Shown piece after piece: positions 60,718-64,000 of a stretch of DNA of 64,000 bases. Each line of letters begins with the position of its first letter. Within the stretch, counting starts at the first letter, position 1. The notes beneath the pieces are model-generated. The model did no database searches. It saw nothing but the letters and a program-made list of their open reading frames with translations, and was not told the origin of the DNA. The stretch comes from Salinicoccus sesuvii. Lineage in GTDB: Bacteria; Bacillota; Bacilli; Staphylococcales; Salinicoccaceae. The stretch is taken from NCBI RefSeq assembly GCF_042648145.1, contig NZ_JBHRWV010000007.1, positions 310,001 to 374,000 of the forward strand, in the 5' to 3' direction. The translations under genes and the position numbers were made by a program.

Positions 60718-62456
60718 TAAATAACTTCCTTTGTTTTTAGAATCGAGTGGATATGCGTTTCGATCTCTTCAGGTTTGAAAGGCGTTCCATCATATTTTAC
60801 ATAAGAACGGATTCTGTCATGTCCAGGATAGTTCATCTTGAGCACACTCTGCAACTGTGCACTATAGTTTTGCTCGATGACAAGTATCTCTTTGGCGCCA
60901 TCAAGATAAGGTCTGAGTGCATCGATTGGAAATGGATGAATCTGCTTTAGATTCACAGTCGTCACGTCCGCATCTATTCTTTCTGCTGCTTCATTCGCAA
61001 CACCATTGACACTCAGGAAACTGAGTATAAGCAGATCGCTATTTACGTTTCCTTGTACTTTGAATGGTTCTTCCATCGTGAAGTCTTTCAGTTTGCGCAT
61101 CCGCTTGTCCATTTGTACCTGACGATTCTCTGGACTCTCATTCGGTGTACCAGTAGGACTGTGCTCAACACCGGTTACATGGTGGATGCCGCCTTTGGTA
61201 CCTGGAATTGGGCGATGGGATATACCATCGTCCTCGTTTCCGTAACGTTCAAAATATTCATCCGCCTGATCTTCGATATCTTCTGTAATCGTTTTGCCGC
61301 GATTGATTTCCACTCGGGAGACATCGAACGGAGCAGAGGACTGCTTACCGAGTGACATTTGCAAATCGGACAACAAGATAACAGGGACCTGATAGTATTC
61401 TGCCAAGTTGAATGCTTCTATCGTAGTGTAGAATGCATCTTCGACATCTGACGGTGCGAGCACAATCTTCGGAATATCTCCATGCGTGCCGTATATCATC
61501 TGCATGAGATCCGATTGTTCCTGTTTTGTCGGCAGCCCCGTGGAAGGACCTCCGCGCATCGTATCGACAATCACAAGCGGAGTTTCAGTCATTCCTGACA
61601 GTCCTATTGATTCCATCATCAATGATAATCCCGGTCCTGCAGAGGAAGTAAAACTTCTCGCTCCTGCATAGTTGGAGCCAATCGCCATAGTTACTGCTGC
61701 GATTTCATCCTCTGTCTGTATGACGGTTCCGCCCACTTTCGGCAGATTAGTTATCATGTATTCCATGATCTCACTTGCTGGTGTAATTGGATAGGCCGCC
61801 ATGAACCGTACCCCAGCGTTCAATGCACCGAAACTGATGGCATCGTTGCCGATCAAAAAGAGACGCGCTTCACTGTCTGATGGAAGCATTTCGAAGTCTC
61901 CTTCAATATGGACCATCTCGTCACCCATAAGCTGGTAGCCCTGGTTGAGCGCTTCGTGATTAGCATCAACGATATCCTGTCCTTTTTTGATGAACATTGT
62001 ATAAATCATATCCTTGAATGGTTGAAGTTCGAGGTTCATCAATCTGGCGCTAGCCCCGATAGCCACCATGTTTTTCATCAGTTGACTACCGAGCGCTTTA
62101 GCAGTCTCCGTGAACGGAATGGATATAAGCTGTATATCTTGAGTTTCGTCTTTTTCGGGGTTGAATTTGCTGTCGGCAATGATGATGCCTTTCTTAACCA
62201 GTTCATGACTATTCAGATCAATGGTTTGCTGGTCGAATGCAACAAGTATATTGATGTTGTCGCTGACCGACCGTACTTCCTTAGTAGAAATTCTAACATT
62301 ATTATTTGTATGGCCACCTTTAATACGACTCGAAAAATGTCTATAGCTATAAAGGTGGTAACCCATTCTATTGAGTGTGGTTGAAAATATTTCTCCAGTG
62401 GATTCGATGCCTTCACCTTGCTGGCCACCGACTTTCCATGACAATTGTTCATTCAT
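60717..62456 (-). CDS. korA: 2-oxoacid:ferredoxin oxidoreductase, alpha subunit
   Basis: 579 residues from MNEQLSWKVGG, eight bases behind GGAGG; an ATG two codons earlier is too close. Fused gamma domain first (GGQQGEGIESTGEIF, about 1-190), then the alpha domain with GNDAISFGALNAGVRFMAAYPITPASEIMEYM near 205 and the TSSAGPGLSLMMESIGLS segment. In staphylococci and Bacillus this pair sits between ymdB and miaB. Here ymdB lies 94 bases upstream. Confidence 0.93.
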   Translation of the reverse strand: MNEQLSWKVGGQQGEGIESTGEIFSTTLNRMGYHLYSYRHFSSRIKGGHTNNNVRISTKEVRSVSDNINILVAFDQQTIDLNSHELVKKGIIIADSKFNPEKDETQDIQLISIPFTETAKALGSQLMKNMVAIGASARLMNLELQPFKDMIYTMFIKKGQDIVDANHEALNQGYQLMGDEMVHIEGDFEMLPSDSEARLFLIGNDAISFGALNAGVRFMAAYPITPASEIMEYMITNLPKVGGTVIQTEDEIAAVTMAIGSNYAGARSFTSSAGPGLSLMMESIGLSGMTETPLVIVDTMRGGPSTGLPTKQEQSDLMQMIYGTHGDIPKIVLAPSDVEDAFYTTIEAFNLAEYYQVPVILLSDLQMSLGKQSSAPFDVSRVEINRGKTITEDIEDQADEYFERYGNEDDGISHRPIPGTKGGIHHVTGVEHSPTGTPNESPENRQVQMDKRMRKLKDFTMEEPFKVQGNVNSDLLILSFLSVNGVANEAAERIDADVTTVNLKQIHPFPIDALRPYLDGAKEILVIEQNYSAQLQSVLKMNYPGHDRIRSYVKYDGTPFKPEEIETHIHSILKTKEVI

Positions 62457-62556
62457 ACACATTGCCTCCTTGTCCTTATGCTAATATACCAAAATCCACA
62501 GCAATTTTCGATCTTATGGATAGGCCTGAAACGAAAATCAGCCTATTGGATGACCG

Positions 62557-63315
62557 CTATTCCTCTATTCGGATTTTACTTATTTTATTGGCTGCTGTAT
62601 CGATGATGACACCGGAAAGGATGCCTGCCCCTTCTTCAGGCACATTGTGACGAACTGGCAACTGATGTATGAAGCGTTCGATGACTTCCTCTTTACGGAT
62701 ACCGAGTATGCCGTTCTTAAAGCCTGTCATGCCAACATCAGTGATGTACTTCGTACCACCTGGCAGCACTTGTTCATCATTCGTCTGAACATGGGTATGT
62801 GTACCGACTACAGCATCCACCCTGCCGTCTAGATAATGCCCCATTGCGAGGCTTTCACTTGTGGTCTCGCTGTGAAAATCAACGAATATTTCATCGGCTT
62901 CCACACTTCCAAGTATTGCGTCCGCTTTTTTAAATGGACAGTCAATGGCGTCCATGAAACTACGACCTTGAAGATTCATAATGAGCAACTTGACACCATT
63001 CACGTTGACAATACCATACCCTTTTCCGGGCGCACCGTCAGGGAAGTTTGCCGGACGAACCATCCGAATATCCTCATCCATGAATTCATAGACGTCGCGT
63101 TTGGCAAATGCGTGATTACCAAGTGTAATGAAATCAGCACCACTTGTCAGAATCTCCTTATAAATTTTCTCAGTGATCCCTTTGCCATGGGCAGCATTCT
63201 CACCATTGACGATGGCTACCTGTGCCCCATGCTCTCTCTTTAACGATAAAAGGTGCTCAGATAGCATTCTCCGGCCGACTTTTCCTACTATATCTCCAAT
63301 AAATAAAATGCGCAT
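62557..63315 (-). CDS. ymdB: YmdB-family metallophosphoesterase
   Basis: 252 residues. Di-iron phosphodiesterase motifs in order: FIGDIVGKVGRR at 5-16, IVNGENAAHGKGI near 36, LGNHAFAKRDV near 66 (family norm is GNHTWD), VDFHSETTSE near 145, and GTHTHVQTND near 172. The Bacillus protein acts on 2',3'-cyclic nucleotides and influences biofilm and motility. Next to rny across one small gene, as is usual. Confidence 0.94.
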   Translation of the reverse strand: MRILFIGDIVGKVGRRMLSEHLLSLKREHGAQVAIVNGENAAHGKGITEKIYKEILTSGADFITLGNHAFAKRDVYEFMDEDIRMVRPANFPDGAPGKGYGIVNVNGVKLLIMNLQGRSFMDAIDCPFKKADAILGSVEADEIFVDFHSETTSESLAMGHYLDGRVDAVVGTHTHVQTNDEQVLPGGTKYITDVGMTGFKNGILGIRKEEVIERFIHQLPVRHNVPEEGAGILSGVIIDTAANKISKIRIEE

Positions 63316-63401
63316 TCAGTTTCATCCTTTAAATTCAATTTGATGTTTATTATACATGTTTTAGGGAAGTTGTATTTTATAAAACTTTAGGAGTGACTAA
63401 C

Positions 63402-63614
63402 TTGACATTATCCATCGATCCCAAAGACTTTGCAAAAATGGCCCTTATGGCAAACCCTTCGACGAGTGAGAGCATCGAAGACAAAGCAAAAGACAGCCTC
63501 GAACTCTATCTAAGCGCCTATAAGCTCGCTGAGAAATACGAAAGATTTTCCAACTCTACTCAAGAAACAAGCGAAGCCTTCAGTAATATCAGAGACATCG
63601 ACATCAACATGTAA
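63402..63614 (+). CDS. Small hypothetical protein, 70 residues
   Basis: A TTG lies eight bases behind TAGGAG. The product (LSIDPKDFAKMALMANPSTSESIEDKAKDSLELYLSAYKLAEKY in short pieces) is acidic and helical, with no membrane segment or cysteine. No family recognised. It lies on the opposite strand between ymdB and rny and ends in a palindromic terminator. Codon use looks like that of its neighbours, so it is probably real. Confidence 0.6.
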   Translation: MTLSIDPKDFAKMALMANPSTSESIEDKAKDSLELYLSAYKLAEKYERFSNSTQETSEAFSNIRDIDINM

Positions 63615-63630
63615 ATATAAGCCCAAAATA

Positions 63631-63662
63631 AGAAAACCAGCAGGATATCCTGCTGGTTTTCT
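63631..63662. terminator. Bidirectional palindromic terminator
   Basis: Uninterrupted palindrome with arms AGAAAACCAGCAGGAT and its complement, ending inside the rny stop codon; terminates rny and the convergent small gene. Confidence 0.9.
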
Positions 63663-64000
63663 ATTTGGCATATTCTACTGCTCGCATTTCTCTTACTACT
63701 GTCACTTTAATGTGTCCTGGGTATTGGAGTTCTTCTTCGACTTGCTTTTTGATATCCCTCGCAAGGCGATGCGCTTTCAGATCATCTAACTCATCCGGTT
63801 TGACCATGACACGTATCTCACGACCCGCCTGGATGGCAAATGTCTTTTCAACGCCACTGTATCCTTCAGCGATAGCTTCAAGTCTTTCAAGACGCTTGAC
63901 GTAATTCTCAAGTGTCTCTCTCCTTGCACCCGGTCTAGCAGCGCTCAATGCATCGGCTGCCGCAACGAGAATCGAAATGATACTTGTCGGTTCTACATCC
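63661..64000 (-). CDS. rny: RNase Y, C-terminal part (window edge)
   Basis: The last 112 residues of the membrane-linked endoribonuclease that starts mRNA decay. Visible: the end of the HD domain (EPTSIISILVAAADALSAARPGARRETLENYVKRLERLE) and the C-terminal domain IAEGYSGVEKTFAIQAGREIRVMVKPDELDD...LQYPGHIKVTVVREMRAVEYAK. The N-terminal helix, coiled coil and KH domain lie outside. Together with ymcA and ymdB in this window it forms an RNA-decay neighbourhood. Confidence 0.96.
   Translation of the reverse strand, partial: DVEPTSIISILVAAADALSAARPGARRETLENYVKRLERLEAIAEGYSGVEKTFAIQAGREIRVMVKPDELDDLKAHRLARDIKKQVEEELQYPGHIKVTVVREMRAVEYAK

Noticed and set aside
62493..62545. Hairpin between korA and ymdB as a terminator
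   Set aside because: Arms TAGGCTGA/TCAGGCCTA have a bulge and no T-run follows on the transcribed strand.
1..64000. CRISPR arrays, insertion sequences, prophage or tRNA/rRNA genes
   Set aside because: No spaced direct repeats, transposase or integrase motifs, phage genes or tRNA-like clover-leaf sequences were noticed on either strand.

Overview
The window looks like chromosomal core sequence from a Gram-positive coccus of the Staphylococcaceae, most likely a Salinicoccus/Jeotgalicoccus-type species rather than Staphylococcus itself. The grounds are Bacillota-style ribosome binding sites, many TTG and GTG starts, moderate GC, and gene order shared with staphylococci: rny-ymdB-korAB...ymcA...mutS-mutL...miaA-hfq-gpx-hflX-ynbB, lexA facing sosA-ynzC-tkt-yneF, and sbcD-sbcC. 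No insertion sequence, prophage, CRISPR array, rRNA or tRNA gene was seen.

Layout. 1-4.0 kb: a cation efflux, nucleoside hydrolase and ribokinase operon (ribokinase cut by the window edge), then a Bcr/CflA drug exporter. 4.0-7.7 kb: a loose region of small membrane genes, a tubby-like protein and an acidic lipoprotein. Several of these small genes carry in-frame nonsense codons or lack a normal start codon. 7.7-16.4 kb: a SCO1-type copper chaperone, a DHA2 exporter, sbcDC, a three-gene DUF1659/DUF2922/YvrJ mini-operon, yneK, and ccdC-ccdA. 16.4-21.8 kb: a heterodimeric ABC exporter and a PadR/HAAS-DUF4097 pair. 21.8-27.4 kb: an orphan peptide-type binding protein and the SOS region, where three LexA boxes lie between lexA and sosA.

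27.7-31.8 kb: a CAP-domain protein and the pantothenate genes panB-panC-panD with panE divergent. 31.8-36 kb: a carbohydrate locus of sulfatase, PTS EIICB and GntR/UTRA regulator with a strong palindrome and a cre site. 36-40 kb: a homodimer-type ABC exporter, then xpt-pbuX under a guanine riboswitch. 40-42.4 kb: a sigma factor/DUF4179 pair and small membrane proteins. 42.5-52 kb: ynbB, hflX, a glutathione-peroxidase-like protein, hfq, miaA, a lysophospholipase-like hydrolase, mutL and mutS. 52-56.2 kb: thiamine-precursor ECF transport (thiW; ykoE-ykoD-ykoC under a TPP riboswitch) around ymcA. 56.2-59.8 kb: a second heterodimeric ABC exporter. 59.8-64 kb: korB, korA, ymdB, a small unknown protein and the 3' end of rny.

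Themes. DNA repair is strongly represented (mutSL, sbcCD, lexA/sosA). So are RNA processing and translation factors (rny, ymdB, ymcA, hfq, miaA, hflX). Multidrug-type efflux is also prominent, with two MFS and three ABC systems. Ligand-controlled leaders govern purine salvage and thiamine-precursor uptake. No wholly new multi-gene system could be demonstrated. The best leads are the 29-bp phased LexA boxes, a terminator hairpin that encodes the ends of two convergent proteins, the sulfatase-PTS locus, and the cluster of genes with broken or unusual start and stop codons.
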